A stretch of DNA of 64,000 bases from Sphingobacterium multivorum (GCF_900457465.1 NZ_UAUU01000005.1:62001-126000); one strand, 5' to 3'; positions 1 to 10,647 are shown, counted from the stretch's first letter. The notes: generated by a model not told the origin, from the letters alone. Program-made: numbers and translations.

Positions 1-470
1 GAATTAGCGAGAAGTTCATGTAGCAATAATACCTGCTCTTCAGCACTCAAACTCAAATCATCTTCCTGCGAAACATCTGCTGCCAGCTGCTCATGTCTTT
101 TGAGGCGCACATCTATTGCATTCATCAATTCAACATCATCAAAAGGTTTGGTCAGATAATCATCTGCTCCCATCTCCATCGCTTTGCGCATATCTGCGCG
201 TTCCGCTTTGGCAGTCAGAAAAATGAACGGAATTTTGGTTGTACTTTCAATTTTGCTTAACATAAATAAGACGCCGTAACCATCCAATTCAGGCATCATG
301 ATATCACAGAGAATCAAATCAGGAATATGTCTTGTCGCCAGGTCGACGCCAACGCGCCCATTTTCGGCTGTAATGACATCATACCTACCTGTCAACTCCA
401 ATATTTCGGTAGTCCCTTCTCGGATATCGATATTATCTTCAATAATTAGAATTGTCTTTTTATTTCTCAT
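1..470 (-). CDS. Response regulator, receiver domain (partial, C-terminal part outside window)
   Basis: The first 120 or so residues form a CheY-like receiver: acidic pocket ED at residues 11-12, phosphoacceptor Asp56 in the context LILCDIMMPELDGYG, Thr87 in FLTAKAE and Lys108 in DDYLTKPF. The gene reads from ATG at 470 off the left edge, so only about 156 residues are visible. After the receiver comes a linker in which no DNA-binding domain can yet be seen, so the output module is unknown. It starts 42 bases after the stop of the histidine kinase at 513-1697 on the same strand and is presumably its cognate partner. Confidence 0.88.
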   Translation of the reverse strand, partial: MRNKKTILIIEDNIDIREGTTEILELTGRYDVITAENGRVGVDLATRHIPDLILCDIMMPELDGYGVLFMLSKIESTTKIPFIFLTAKAERADMRKAMEMGADDYLTKPFDDVELMNAIDVRLKRHEQLAADVSQEDDLSLSAEEQVLLLHELLAN

Positions 471-512
471 CTGCAATTATTTATTCAGTTATGCGAATCT
501 GCAAGCTCACCT

Positions 513-1697
513 TTATTTAAAGCTTACTCTGAATGAAGTTCCTTTGTGTACTTCCGATTCAAATTCCATCTGCCCCGCCATCAATTCGATGTATCGTTTT
601 ACAATATTCAGACCTAATCCCGTACCAGGGATATTACCTGTATTATGTGCTCTAAAAAAAGGCTCAAACAAATGTACCTGATCTTCCTCGGGTATACCAA
701 TACCATTGTCTTTCACGGATATTAAGCAGCCTTCTTCGTCGATACAGGTTGTGAATTCGATCAAGGTATCTTCTCCGGAATATTTGATCGCGTTGGAGAT
801 TAAGTTGACCAAAGCATTTTTCAACAAATTTGGATCTAGGGTGAAATGCCCAATTTCTCCGGTATGTTGGTATACAATATGCTGATTTTTCTTACAGATC
901 AATTGCATTTCTTCGGTGATCTCTTCTGCCAGCTCAACGAGATTGATGTATTGCTTATTCATCACAACAATACCCGCTTCCAATTTTTCAAGTGACAGAA
1001 AGTCGTTCAGGATACTTGTGAGCAATTGAACTGCACTTTTAATTTTATTGGTGTGTTTAATGATATTAGCCTTATCATCCGGTCGTTCGGAATACTTTTC
1101 AATCAGAGAAGCCGAAAGCTGAACCGAGCTTAAAGGTGTCCGGAACTCATGCGAGGCCATGGACACAAACCGTGATTTCAGCTGGTTAAGTTCAATTTCT
1201 TTTTCCAAAGACTTTGAGACTTCTGCTTTAGCTTTTTCAAGTTCAGATACCAGAGAGATCAGGTCGCGTGTACGCTCACTGACTTTATGTTCAAGTTCGG
1301 TTGCATGTTGCTTGAGCATATCCTCGGCAGCTTTCTCACGCGATAAATCGTGAATAAAGCCAGTAAAGATATTCTTATCTTTTAACCAAACCTCACTGAC
1401 TGCCAAGCGGAATGGAAATGTTTCTCCATTTTTCTTTAAGCCCATCACTTCACGACCGATTCCGATAATTTTCTTGTGGCCTGTGGTTTGGTAATTATGC
1501 AGATAACCATCGTGATTACCACGATCAGGTTCAGGCATTAACATGGAGATATTGTGTCCGATCACTTCTTCAGCCTGATAACCGAACAATTCCAAGGCAG
1601 CAGGGTTAATGCTTTCCACATTCCCCCTGTTGTCTATGGTAATTATTCCATCAATAGCGTGATCTATTATAGCAGCTAAAAGCCTTCCACCGTCCAT
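513..1697 (-). CDS. PAS-domain sensor histidine kinase (FixL-like PAS)
   Basis: A 394-residue kinase with no obvious membrane segment, so probably cytoplasmic. Residues 5-120 form a PAS domain resembling FixL (MPEPDR, HDGYL, IIGIGR, GETFPFRL). A coiled linker follows (about 120-175), then HisKA with phosphoacceptor His183 in ASHEFRTPL, and a HATPase domain with N box (NLISNAIKYS), G1 (DNGIGIPEED), F box (LFEPFFRAH) and G2 (GTGLGLNIV). Aligned to Bradyrhizobium FixL, the haem ligand His200 falls on Lys76, while the propionate-contacting Arg206 is kept as Arg82. Haem binding is therefore doubtful and the signal is unknown. It begins 9 bases after ettA stops and is followed by the response regulator, which suggests one transcription unit. 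Confidence 0.92.
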   Translation of the reverse strand: MDGGRLLAAIIDHAIDGIITIDNRGNVESINPAALELFGYQAEEVIGHNISMLMPEPDRGNHDGYLHNYQTTGHKKIIGIGREVMGLKKNGETFPFRLAVSEVWLKDKNIFTGFIHDLSREKAAEDMLKQHATELEHKVSERTRDLISLVSELEKAKAEVSKSLEKEIELNQLKSRFVSMASHEFRTPLSSVQLSASLIEKYSERPDDKANIIKHTNKIKSAVQLLTSILNDFLSLEKLEAGIVVMNKQYINLVELAEEITEEMQLICKKNQHIVYQHTGEIGHFTLDPNLLKNALVNLISNAIKYSGEDTLIEFTTCIDEEGCLISVKDNGIGIPEEDQVHLFEPFFRAHNTGNIPGTGLGLNIVKRYIELMAGQMEFESEVHKGTSFRVSFK

Positions 1698-1706
1698 GAT
1701 CGTTGC

Positions 1707-3389
1707 TTATTTTACCAGTTTCTTGTATTTAATACGGTGCGGTGTCACGTCACCAACACGTTTTCTACGGTTTTCTTCATATTCAGTGTAGTTACCTTCA
1801 AAGAAATAAACCTGTGAATCCCCTTCAAAAGCAAGGATATGTGTACAGATACGATCCAGGAACCATCTATCGTGGGAGATCACAACGGCACAACCGCCGA
1901 AATTCTCCAAGCCTTCTTCCAGTGCCCGTAAGGTATTTACATCAATATCATTGGTCGGCTCATCAAGTAAGAGCACATTTGAGCCTTCTTTGAGTGTAAT
2001 AGCCAAGTGAACACGGTTACGTTCTCCACCGGAAAGTACACCTACTTTCTTTTGTTGATCAGCACCGTTAAAATTAAATTTGGAAACGTAAGCTCTTGAG
2101 TTTACCGAGCGATTGCCCAGCATCATATTGTCGCTGCCACCCGTAATATTTTCCCAAACCGATTTTTCAGGATCGAGGTCGTGGTGCATTTGGTCTACGT
2201 AACCCAATTTTACTGTTTCTCCGACCTTGAACGAACCCGTGTCAGGTGTTTCCTGACCTGTAATCAGACGGAATAAGGTTGTTTTACCCGCACCGTTGGG
2301 TCCAATAATTCCTACGATACCCGCAGGCGGCAACATGAAGCTTAAGTTCTCAAATAAAATGCGATCGCCATAGGCTTTGGAGATATTCGTTGCCTCAATG
2401 ACAGCGTTCCCCAGACGTGGCCCCGGCGGAATAAACAATTCCAATTTTTCTTCGCGTTCTTTCGTTTCCTCAGAAGCTAATTTTTCATAGTTATGCAAAC
2501 GTGCTTTCGATTTAGCATGACGTGCTTTCGGTGCCATACGCACCCATTCCAGCTCACGCTCCAGGGTTTTTTGACGTTTGGTTTCCTGCTTTTCTTCCTG
2601 CGCGAGACGTTTTGCTTTTTGATCTAACCAAGAAGAATAATTTCCTTTCCAAGGAATACCCTCACCACGATCCAATTCAAGAATCCATCCGGCTACATTA
2701 TCCAAGAAATAACGGTCGTGGGTAACGGCAATGACCGTTCCTTTATATTGTTTTAAATGTTGTTCTAACCAATCAATCGACTCGGCGTCCAAGTGGTTGG
2801 TCGGCTCATCCAGGAGTAATACATCAGGTTCCTGCAACAATAAGCGACATAATGCTACACGTCTGCGCTCACCACCTGACAAATTGACAATCTTCGCGTC
2901 TGGTTCGGGGCAACGTAAAGCATCCATTGCTCTTTCCAATTTCGAATCGATTTCCCAAGCGTTAGTGGCATCAATGATATCCTGAAGTTCCCCTTGTCTA
3001 GCCAACAATTTGTCCATCTCATCGGCATTTTCATAGACCTCTGGCAAGCCAAATTTTTCGTTGATTTCTTCGTATTCCTGTAAGATGGCTGTAATTTCAG
3101 CGACACCTTCCTGAACGACTTCAAGAACAGTCTTTTCAAGATCCAATTGAGGTTCTTGTGCTAAATAACCCACAGAGTAACCTGGGGAGAACACCACCTC
3201 GCCTTGGTAGGATTTATCCAATCCAGCGATAATTTTTAATAGGGAAGATTTACCTGATCCGTTTAAACCGATCACACCGATCTTCGCGCCATAGAAAAAA
3301 GATAAATAGATATTTTTTAACACTTGTTTTTGAGGCGGATAGATTTTGTTGACACCCGCCATCGAAAAAATGATCTTCTCGTCTGACAT
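1707..3389 (-). CDS. ettA: Energy-dependent translational throttle protein EttA (ABC-F ATPase)
   Basis: A 560-residue soluble ABC-F protein with two ATPase cassettes and no membrane segment. The first cassette has Walker A GLNGSGKSS near residue 44, signature LSGGERRRVALCRLL and Walker B DVLLLDEPTNHLD. A charged linker around residues 245-320 is the P-site tRNA interaction motif region. The second cassette has GPNGAGKTT, LSGGERNRVHLA and NVLLLDEPTNDID. Length and the N-terminal IFSMAGVNKIYPP match EttA rather than Uup or antibiotic-resistance ABC-F proteins. EttA binds the ribosomal E site and gates entry into elongation according to ATP/ADP level. It is the first gene of the apparent unit with the downstream kinase and regulator; clpC diverges upstream. 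Confidence 0.95.
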   Translation of the reverse strand: MSDEKIIFSMAGVNKIYPPQKQVLKNIYLSFFYGAKIGVIGLNGSGKSSLLKIIAGLDKSYQGEVVFSPGYSVGYLAQEPQLDLEKTVLEVVQEGVAEITAILQEYEEINEKFGLPEVYENADEMDKLLARQGELQDIIDATNAWEIDSKLERAMDALRCPEPDAKIVNLSGGERRRVALCRLLLQEPDVLLLDEPTNHLDAESIDWLEQHLKQYKGTVIAVTHDRYFLDNVAGWILELDRGEGIPWKGNYSSWLDQKAKRLAQEEKQETKRQKTLERELEWVRMAPKARHAKSKARLHNYEKLASEETKEREEKLELFIPPGPRLGNAVIEATNISKAYGDRILFENLSFMLPPAGIVGIIGPNGAGKTTLFRLITGQETPDTGSFKVGETVKLGYVDQMHHDLDPEKSVWENITGGSDNMMLGNRSVNSRAYVSKFNFNGADQQKKVGVLSGGERNRVHLAITLKEGSNVLLLDEPTNDIDVNTLRALEEGLENFGGCAVVISHDRWFLDRICTHILAFEGDSQVYFFEGNYTEYEENRRKRVGDVTPHRIKYKKLVK

Positions 3390-3574
3390 AAAATTTAAAA
3401 AAATTCGAAAACTCTTATTATATTAACATACAAATGTAATCTTTTATACTGACATTTTGGACGTATAACGGTCATGGCTTAATTGTTGATGACATTATTT
3501 AAAATAATTTTAAGGTTTGAAATGCAGAATTTACTACATTTATATATCCTTAATATAAAACAGAAAGGTATTCA

Positions 3575-6100
3575 ATGGAAGCAAAATTTTCACCGCGCGT
3601 AAAGGATGTCATATCGTACAGTAGAGAGGAAGCTTTGAGATTGCGTCACGATTATATAGGAACGGAGCATTTATTGCTCGGATTAATTCGTGAAGGCGAT
3701 GGTATGGCGATAAAGATCCTTAAAAACATAGGCATTGACACGACAGCACTACGTCAATCTGTGGAGGACGCAGTGAAGGGGGCATCGGTTTCACGCGCTC
3801 CTATTGGCAATATGCCATTAACAAAACAGGCTGAAAAAGTTTTGAAGATCACTTATTTGGAAGCTAAAATATTCAAATCGGATATCATCGGAACGGAGCA
3901 TCTATTATTGGCTATCTTACGGGATGAAGATAATATTGCTTCTCAGATTTTACAACAATACAATGTGACTTACGACATCTTCAAATCTGAAGTTGAGCAA
4001 AATAGAACGACGATCAAGGACGAAGCTCCGGGCTCTCCTACCGGCGATGATGATTTTGCAGAGGATGATCAATATATCCAACCTAAAAAAGTTTCGGATA
4101 TTAAATCCAAAACTCCAGTATTGGACAACTTTGGCCGTGATTTGACCAAAGCTGCCGAAGAGGGTAAATTGGATCCTATTGTAGGTCGCGAAAAAGAGAT
4201 TGAGCGTGTGTCTCAAATTTTATCCCGACGCAAGAAGAACAATCCGTTGTTAATCGGTGAACCGGGAGTTGGTAAATCAGCTATTGCGGAGGGACTTGCG
4301 CTTCGCATTGTCCAACGCAAGGTATCGCGTGTACTCTTCAATAAGCGTGTAGTTACATTGGATCTAGCTTCATTGGTTGCCGGGACGAAATATCGCGGTC
4401 AATTTGAAGAACGTATGAAAGCGGTTATGAATGAACTGGAGAAATCACCGGATGTCATCTTATTTATCGATGAGATTCACACCATCGTTGGTGCAGGTGG
4501 CGCTTCAGGATCGTTAGATGCTTCCAATATGTTCAAACCAGCCTTGGCAAGAGGAGAAATCCAATGTATTGGTGCAACAACATTGGACGAATATCGTCAA
4601 TACATTGAAAAAGATGGTGCTTTGGACCGTCGTTTCCAACGTGTAACGATTGAACCGGCTACACATGACGAAACAGTTGAAATATTGAATCGTATCAAAG
4701 AGAAATATGAGGATCACCACAACGTGACCTACACTCCAGAAGCGATTGAAGCCTGTGTGTCGTTAACAACACGTTACATTACAGACAGGTTCTTACCAGA
4801 TAAGGCTATTGATGCTTTGGATGAGGCAGGCTCTCGCGTGCACTTAAACAATATTCATGTACCGCAGTCCATTATTGACATTGAGAATAAAATTGAAGAG
4901 GTCAAATTGGAAAAGAACAAAGTCGTTCGTAGTCAAAAATACGAAGAGGCTGCCAAATTGCGTGATACGGAGAAAAAATTGATCGAGGAGCTCGAGAAAG
5001 AAAAAATCGCTTGGGAAGAAGAGACGAAGTCTAAACGCTATACTGTTTCAGAAGAAAATGTTGCTGAAGTAGTGGCCATGATGACAGGTATTCCAGTACA
5101 ACGTGTTAGTCAGACAGACAGTCAAAAGCTGTTGAATATGGCTGAGTTGATGAAGGGAAGAATCATTGGTCAAGATGACGCTGTAGGTAAATTGGTGAAA
5201 GCTATTCAACGTACCCGTGCGGGCTTGAAGGATCCTAAAAAACCAATCGGGTCATTTATCTTCTTAGGTCCTACTGGGGTTGGTAAAACAGAGTTAGCTA
5301 AAGAATTAGCACGATTTATGTTTGATACAGAAGATGCACTGATCCAAATTGACATGAGCGAATACATGGAGAAATTTGCGGTATCTCGCCTTGTTGGAGC
5401 GCCTCCAGGATATGTTGGTTATGAAGAAGGTGGTCAATTGACTGAAAAAGTACGTCGTAAACCTTATGCGGTTGTCTTATTGGATGAGATTGAGAAAGCT
5501 CACCCAGATGTGTTTAACCTCATGTTACAGGTGTTGGACGAAGGCCAATTGACAGATAGTTTTGGCCGTAAAGTAGATTTCAGAAATACCATAATCATTA
5601 TGACTTCAAATATTGGTGCACGCCAATTGAAGGAATTTGGTCAGGGTGTTGGTTTCACCACTGCGGCAAAATCACAACAATCTGATGCGCATTCACGTGG
5701 AGTTATCGAAACCGCTTTGAAAAGAGCCTTTGCTCCAGAATTTTTGAACCGTATTGATGATGTGATTGTGTTCAATTCATTGACAAAAGAGAATATCTTC
5801 AAAATCATTGATATTGAGTTGAGGTCATTGTTCAAACGTATCGCTGATTTGGGTTATACGATCAATTTGACAGATGAGGCAAAAGATTTCATTGCGGACA
5901 AAGGTTATGACAGTAATTTTGGTGCACGTCCATTAAAACGAGCAATCCAGAAATATCTCGAAGATCCTATTGCAGAAGAAATCCTCAAAGGAAATGTGCA
6001 AACTGGTTCAGTTTTGACCGTGAGCATTAATCCGGAAACCAAAGATATTGAGGTTTCTAGCTCAGATTCGAAGTCTTCGAAAGACACCGCTGAGAAGTAA
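3575..6100 (+). CDS. clpC: ATP-dependent Clp protease ATP-binding subunit ClpC
   Basis: An 841-residue Hsp100 unfoldase. Two Clp_N repeats fill residues 1-145, each with a GTEHLLL motif. AAA module 1 has Walker [10 protein letters not shown] near residue 228 and Walker [14 protein letters not shown]-type coiled coil lies at about 425-465 ([10 protein letters not shown]), which separates ClpC from ClpA and ClpB. AAA module 2 has GPTGVGKTE near 565 and a sensor-2 region [11 protein letters not shown]. The C-terminal 20 residues are acidic and serine-rich. It should feed substrates to ClpP, which is not in this window. Monocistronic, with a hairpin terminator at 6131. The start is the first ATG after an AT-rich leader with an AGAAAGG element. 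Confidence 0.96.
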   Translation: MEAKFSPRVKDVISYSREEALRLRHDYIGTEHLLLGLIREGDGMAIKILKNIGIDTTALRQSVEDAVKGASVSRAPIGNMPLTKQAEKVLKITYLEAKIFKSDIIGTEHLLLAILRDEDNIASQILQQYNVTYDIFKSEVEQNRTTIKDEAPGSPTGDDDFAEDDQYIQPKKVSDIKSKTPVLDNFGRDLTKAAEEGKLDPIVGREKEIERVSQILSRRKKNNPLLIGEPGVGKSAIAEGLALRIVQRKVSRVLFNKRVVTLDLASLVAGTKYRGQFEERMKAVMNELEKSPDVILFIDEIHTIVGAGGASGSLDASNMFKPALARGEIQCIGATTLDEYRQYIEKDGALDRRFQRVTIEPATHDETVEILNRIKEKYEDHHNVTYTPEAIEACVSLTTRYITDRFLPDKAIDALDEAGSRVHLNNIHVPQSIIDIENKIEEVKLEKNKVVRSQKYEEAAKLRDTEKKLIEELEKEKIAWEEETKSKRYTVSEENVAEVVAMMTGIPVQRVSQTDSQKLLNMAELMKGRIIGQDDAVGKLVKAIQRTRAGLKDPKKPIGSFIFLGPTGVGKTELAKELARFMFDTEDALIQIDMSEYMEKFAVSRLVGAPPGYVGYEEGGQLTEKVRRKPYAVVLLDEIEKAHPDVFNLMLQVLDEGQLTDSFGRKVDFRNTIIIMTSNIGARQLKEFGQGVGFTTAAKSQQSDAHSRGVIETALKRAFAPEFLNRIDDVIVFNSLTKENIFKIIDIELRSLFKRIADLGYTINLTDEAKDFIADKGYDSNFGARPLKRAIQKYLEDPIAEEILKGNVQTGSVLTVSINPETKDIEVSSSDSKSSKDTAEK

Positions 6101-6130
6101 GCTTTAGCTGTATCAAAAATAATTTCAATA

Positions 6131-6156
6131 AAATGCACCTTTATGGTGCATTTTTG
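6131..6156 (+). terminator. Rho-independent terminator of clpC
   Basis: A 9-bp perfect stem (AAATGCACC / GGTGCATTT) with a 5-base loop, followed by a short T tract, 30 bases after the clpC stop. Confidence 0.8.
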
Positions 6157-6234
6157 TTGTAAAGAAAGTTGGCGTTAAACTTTCGCACTATTTTATCGTC
6201 CTATAATAAAATTGTCACAAATAACACGAACAAT

Positions 6235-6670
6235 ATGAAAAGACTTTTATTAGCAGCATTAATTGGAACCGCAGCCTTGGTTTCATTTTCTTCTTGTAAG
6301 AAAGAATACGTGTCGAACTATTTACCTGGTCGATCATTTATTTATACAGTAAAACCGAATGAATGGACATCCGACAACAACAAAAGAATAATTCATAAGG
6401 TAAATCTACCTGAACTTACTGATTACTATATAAAGCAAGGGACGTTTCTGTCCACATGAGTTTAAACAATGAAGCTTCATACAAAATTCTACCAGCATCT
6501 TTGCATTTGATGACGGCAAGGAAATTAATCCGGTTAGTTTTCATGTAGACTATAAAGTGGGTGAAGTATCAATCATCGGTGAGGATCCTACCAACGATTT
6601 TTCAGTTAATTTTCCTACTCAAAATATAATTGTAAAGATCGTTTTAACAGATACAGATTACGTACAATAA
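6235..6670 (+). pseudogene. Small lipoprotein gene broken by two frameshifts
   Basis: ATG at 6235 opens a lipoprotein signal peptide (MKRLLLAALIGTA, lipobox FSSC followed by KKE). The first frame runs to a stop at 6457-6459. The coding sense continues in another frame (residues VHMSLNNEASYKILPAS) and then in a third (FAFDDGKEINPVSFHVDY) to TAA at 6668-6670. Joined, the product would be about 145 residues with a beta-rich C-terminal half ending NIIVKIVLTDTDYVQ. No function is known. The continuity of sense through both breaks argues for recent mutations or sequencing errors rather than old decay. The last codons lie inside the inverted repeat at 6661-6720. Translation may also start at other codons upstream, but the signal peptide fixes 6235. 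Confidence 0.75.
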
Positions 6671-6720
6671 AAAAAGTGAGCCTCAGAGTAAAACTCTGAG
6701 GCTCACTTTTTTATTGTACG
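6661..6720. terminator. Long inverted repeat acting as terminator
   Basis: Arms of about 27-28 bases: CGTACAAT, an A7 tract and GTGAGCCTCAGAG pair with their reverse complement across a 5-base loop; the only difference is A7 against T6. The left arm includes the last codons and stop of the lipoprotein gene, so the terminator overlaps the coding region. Confidence 0.85.
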
Positions 6721-6964
6721 TACCAACTGTAATTTCTTTTAGGTCTAATCCATCAACAAATCTAAATCATTTTCTCAATATATCTGCTCCAAATTATTTA
6801 ACCAGTATTTTTATCATATTTAAATAATTAACAAACTAATTTCAAAACAAAATACACAAATGTGTAGTATTTCTTTTAAAGAATAAAATAATAAAAAAAA
6901 ACAAGTATTTTTAAAATAAAAAAACAAAGATATTTTATTATTGTATTACGATATAAAAAAAGAA

Positions 6965-8574
6965 ATGAAGAAATTAAACTTAATATTCTCTATCCTTTTC
7001 TCACTTTTATTTTGGAGTTGTAAAAAGGATATAAATTCCGCAGAAGTTACATCTAAATTGAATGATAAAGCAGAAATAAATTATTATGATCAATTCGCGA
7101 TAATTCTTTCAAAAGCAGTAAAAGAAATCCTGATATAAGGAATTTTATACGGCAAAATGCTCTTTTTGAAATAGATTATGACCATGATGTATTTTATCAA
7201 TTTATAAAAGATGAAAAAATTACAAATGATTCAACATTCAAAGATATTCTAAAAAAGTATGAGTCTTCACCAAACCAGCTTGATGAAATTGAGCGCGCAG
7301 CGCCGCTATTGACAATTTTTGTTCCTACAATAGAACCTAGTAAGTTTTCTCCAGAAACATGGAAGAGTGCTTCGCAGATACCTCTTGTGGCAACTAATAT
7401 TATGGGAAGTGATAAAAAAATACCTATTTATAGTGACGGGACAAGGTTCTTTCGTTAAAAAGTAATGAAATACCAGGTTTTCCGTTTTAGTTATTAAAGG
7501 AAACGAAAGAATTAAGGTAAAATCCAATTCGAAAGCTTCAGCTAAAAGTTTGCTTGCTTCTCCGGATTTCGAATTTATATCCCCTATATTGATAATCTAA
7601 AGAATGCTAAAGCTATTTTAGCGACAAACCGAATAAAAGCTTCAACTTCATCAAGAATAACAAGTTCAAATGAAGCTGTATTAACTAATCCATTACCGAT
7701 AGAACAATCGGTTATAGATGCATATAATATTTTTGGTACAGAGGTAGATAAATGGCAGCGAGACCATGTTTATTATAAATTGACACAAACTGATACCGTT
7801 GGCCCATTACAATCTAACATGGTAGAATCTGTGGTAGCATTAGGATTATCGACAGATGCTTTTTATAAAATTAGCGATCAAGCCGAAGACCCCAAACCCA
7901 ACCCAAATAAAAATCCGATAATAAATCTGCCAGACAATTATACGAGATCCACTATCATTGATCTTATTCAAAAGAATATGTGGACAGATGGAAAATTTGA
8001 ATTTAGATTTGACTTTTTAATCAATAATAAAGAAGGTATTGGTGCAACTTATCAATATTTCCTACCACTAGCACCTAAAGATCTTTTTAGAGTACAATAT
8101 AATTATACTACTCGCACGACAAACGGAAAAAATCCTCAACTATTGATAGTATACACATCCGTAGAGAGTGCTCCGGGAGATCGTCGTACGATGGTAAATC
8201 TTAATATCCCAATCATAAATTGGAATATCAAATCTAATGCGCCAATTTGGAAAATCTCTTTAGCAGAAGTTGATACTCAGGAGGAAATTTTGAAAAAGAG
8301 ACCTGTAACTAATGAATTTGCGACTAATTTTGGAACAAATTTTTCCATCTTCAAAATCGGATTTAATTTTGGTCACTCAAATAAAGAAACTTTCTCGAGA
8401 GAAATATCTACCAGAAGAACTTTAGGAGAAGATAATTTAGGTAGTTTTTTAGTAAATTTTGGTGATCCTATTCTTAAAACGACCAAAGATAGATTCGGAG
8501 CTGATACGTATGTATTAAACTCATATAGTAATGCTTATTTTACTATCTCCGTGATGCCGGTCAAGACATTTTAA
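6965..8574 (+). pseudogene. AT-rich lipoprotein gene, about 530 residues, several frameshifts
   Basis: ATG at 6965 gives MKKLNLIFSILFSLLFWSC, a clear lipoprotein signal with Cys19 followed by KKD. Coding sense can be followed to TAA at 8572-8574, but the frame changes near 7125 (one A missing in an A run), near 7455, near 7488 and near 7585. The longest uninterrupted piece covers roughly the last 264 residues. The middle region (FVPTIEPSKFSPETW, then VLVIKGNERIKV) and a C-terminal beta-rich part (NMWTDGKFEFRFDFL) look like one protein. No characterised family is recognised. Base composition is clearly more AT-rich than clpC or recN, and the leader before 6965 is almost all A and T, which suggests a different origin. 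A surface-exposed lipoprotein is the best guess. Confidence 0.72.
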
Positions 8575-8576
8575 AA

Positions 8577-8632
8577 TAACGAAGAAATAGGGAATTCCTT
8601 TAAAAATTTAGAAATTCCCTATTTCTTCGTTA
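8577..8632. terminator. Bidirectional terminator between convergent genes
   Basis: A perfect 20-bp inverted repeat: arm TAACGAAGAAATAGGGAATT at 8577-8596 and its complement at 8613-8632, loop 16 bases. It lies between the lipoprotein gene (plus) and recN (minus). Confidence 0.8.
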
Positions 8633-8671
8633 CTAATGATAGATTATACTAATACAAATCCCGAGCTATTT

Positions 8672-10345
8672 TCAGGGTTTAAGAGATTTTTTCAACAATA
8701 ACTCTGCGTGTTCAAGTGCCGCATCTGTTGGATTAGCGCCACTAAGCATCTGAGCAATTTCCTTGACTCTCCCCTCTTGATCTAAACGAACAATGTTAGA
8801 TATGGTTCGGTTGGCTTTGTCTTCCTTATATACCTTATAATGCGCAGCACCTTTAGCTGCAATTTGGGGCAAATGGGAAATAGCAATAACCTGCATATTC
8901 TCAGCAAGACTTTCCATCACCTCTCCTACGCGTAGCGCAACCTCTCCAGAGATTCCTGTATCGATCTCATCAAAAATAATAGTAGGTAATGCGGAAGTTT
9001 TAGCAACTAAGGATTTAATGGCCAACATAACACGAGAAAGCTCTCCTCCGGATGCAACCTTATGAATGGATTGCAATGCCTGTCCTTTATTGGCCGAAAA
9101 TAAAAACTGTATTGAATCCATCCCCGATTCCCGCATATCCCCTTCCTTCAATGGTTCTAGATTAATTTGAAGTCGTGCATTCGGCATACCTACATTTGAC
9201 AAGGTCGCCTGCACATCCTTTGCGATCATCTCCAGTACCTTTCTTCTGGCTGCTGATAGTTCCTTTGCATTTTTTTGGGCAATGGCTAATTTAGCCACAA
9301 CCTCTTTTTCCAATCGCTCCAATTGCTCATCCGAAGAATTTATAGCAAACAGTTTGGATTCAAGATCATCACGTAATTTGATCAGCTCCTCAACGGAGTC
9401 CACATGATGTTTTTTCTGTAAGGAATACAATAAGCTCAAGCGCTCATTGATTTCCAATAAAGTACCTTCGTCGATTTGGGTATCCTCCTCAAGAGAGCTC
9501 AGCTCTGCTGCGACATCCTTCAGCTCAATCCATGTGCTCTTCAATCGTGCAGCCAAATCTGCAGCCTCAGGCAGAAATGAGGCAATGCCTTCCACCTGGC
9601 TCATCGTCTCTTTTAAACGGCTTAAAACTGCTGTATCTTCGTTTTCCAAAAGATGTGATGCCCCAGTTAGTGCACGCTTGATATCTTCTGCATTTTCCAA
9701 CTGCCGCTGTTGTACTTCGAGTTGTCCCTGTTCATCTGCTACCAATCGGGCGGCGTCAAGTTCATCAAATTGAAACTGAAAATAATCCTGTTCTATTGCA
9801 GCCTTTTTTACAAGATCTTTAAATTCTTCGAGTTCTTTTTTTGCTTTCTTATAAGCGAAGAAGCTCTCTCGATAGCTTTGCTTCAGTCCGAAAGAGCCTG
9901 CTACACTATCCACTACCAAAAACTGAAAATCTTCTGTATTAATCTGCAATGTTGCATGTTGAGAATGCACATCAATCAACTGCTCGCCTAAAGCTTTAAG
10001 GATAGCAAGGGTGACGGGAGAATCATTAATAAATGCCCGGGATTTACCATCGGGAGATATCTCTCTTCGAATAATCGTGTGGTCCGCGTAATCGAGATCA
10101 TTTTCCTCAAAAAAACGAAGTAGCTGGTAAGGACCAATTTTAAATTCCCCTTCAATCACACATTTCTTGGTTGGGTCGAAAAAATGCTTGCCCTCTGCTC
10201 TATTTCCTAAGATCAACGATAACGCTCCCATGATAATAGATTTACCAGCACCGGTTTCACCGGTAATCATATTTAAACCTTTATCAAATTGGATTTCCAA
10301 TTCGTTGATGAGCGCATAATTTCTAATATGTAAGGTATCTAGCAT
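8672..10345 (-). CDS. recN: DNA repair protein RecN
   Basis: A 557-residue SMC-like ATPase involved in double-strand break repair. The N-terminal ATPase half carries MLDTLHIRNYALI and Walker A TGETGAGKS near residue 31. Two coiled-coil stretches (about 155-220 and 290-370) flank a short hinge instead of a full SMC hinge. The C-terminal half has the ABC-type signature VASGGELSRVMLAIK and Walker B PTIIFDEIDTGISG near residue 458, followed by the switch ISHLPQIA. Full length and intact. It is transcribed alone, divergent from the SprT-like gene; no LexA-type operator was recognised upstream. Confidence 0.96.
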   Translation of the reverse strand: MLDTLHIRNYALINELEIQFDKGLNMITGETGAGKSIIMGALSLILGNRAEGKHFFDPTKKCVIEGEFKIGPYQLLRFFEENDLDYADHTIIRREISPDGKSRAFINDSPVTLAILKALGEQLIDVHSQHATLQINTEDFQFLVVDSVAGSFGLKQSYRESFFAYKKAKKELEEFKDLVKKAAIEQDYFQFQFDELDAARLVADEQGQLEVQQRQLENAEDIKRALTGASHLLENEDTAVLSRLKETMSQVEGIASFLPEAADLAARLKSTWIELKDVAAELSSLEEDTQIDEGTLLEINERLSLLYSLQKKHHVDSVEELIKLRDDLESKLFAINSSDEQLERLEKEVVAKLAIAQKNAKELSAARRKVLEMIAKDVQATLSNVGMPNARLQINLEPLKEGDMRESGMDSIQFLFSANKGQALQSIHKVASGGELSRVMLAIKSLVAKTSALPTIIFDEIDTGISGEVALRVGEVMESLAENMQVIAISHLPQIAAKGAAHYKVYKEDKANRTISNIVRLDQEGRVKEIAQMLSGANPTDAALEHAELLLKKSLKP

Positions 10346-10647
10346 ATTCTTGAAGGTCTTATTACAGTTTAGAGGAAATACCGTTCCTCAATCGGATCCT
10401 ATGTTTCATGAACCTTTCTGTAGGTAATTTACCTAAAACTCAGGCGATTTCAATATATTTTATTAAAAAAAACAGCTACTCTGCTCCAATAACATGCCCA
10501 CTTTTAATATTCGCAGGTACTAAATACTAAAAATAATATCATTTTTCCAAATTAAAAACTACTATTTTTAGCAAAATGATTTTATTTTTGACAAAAGAAT
10601 GTTCTCATTTAGCACTATTGACATGAATAAATTCCTATTTTTATGTC
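10346..10647. other. Divergent intergenic region, recN / SprT-like gene
   Basis: 302 AT-rich bases without a credible gene. A TATTTTTG match to the Bacteroidota -7 element lies at 10583-10590 on the plus strand, but no good -33 TTTG sits at the right distance. Nothing else was recognised. Confidence 0.5.

Noticed and set aside
513..1697. Oxygen-sensing FixL
   Set aside because: The haem ligand position is Lys and no fix or respiratory genes are nearby.
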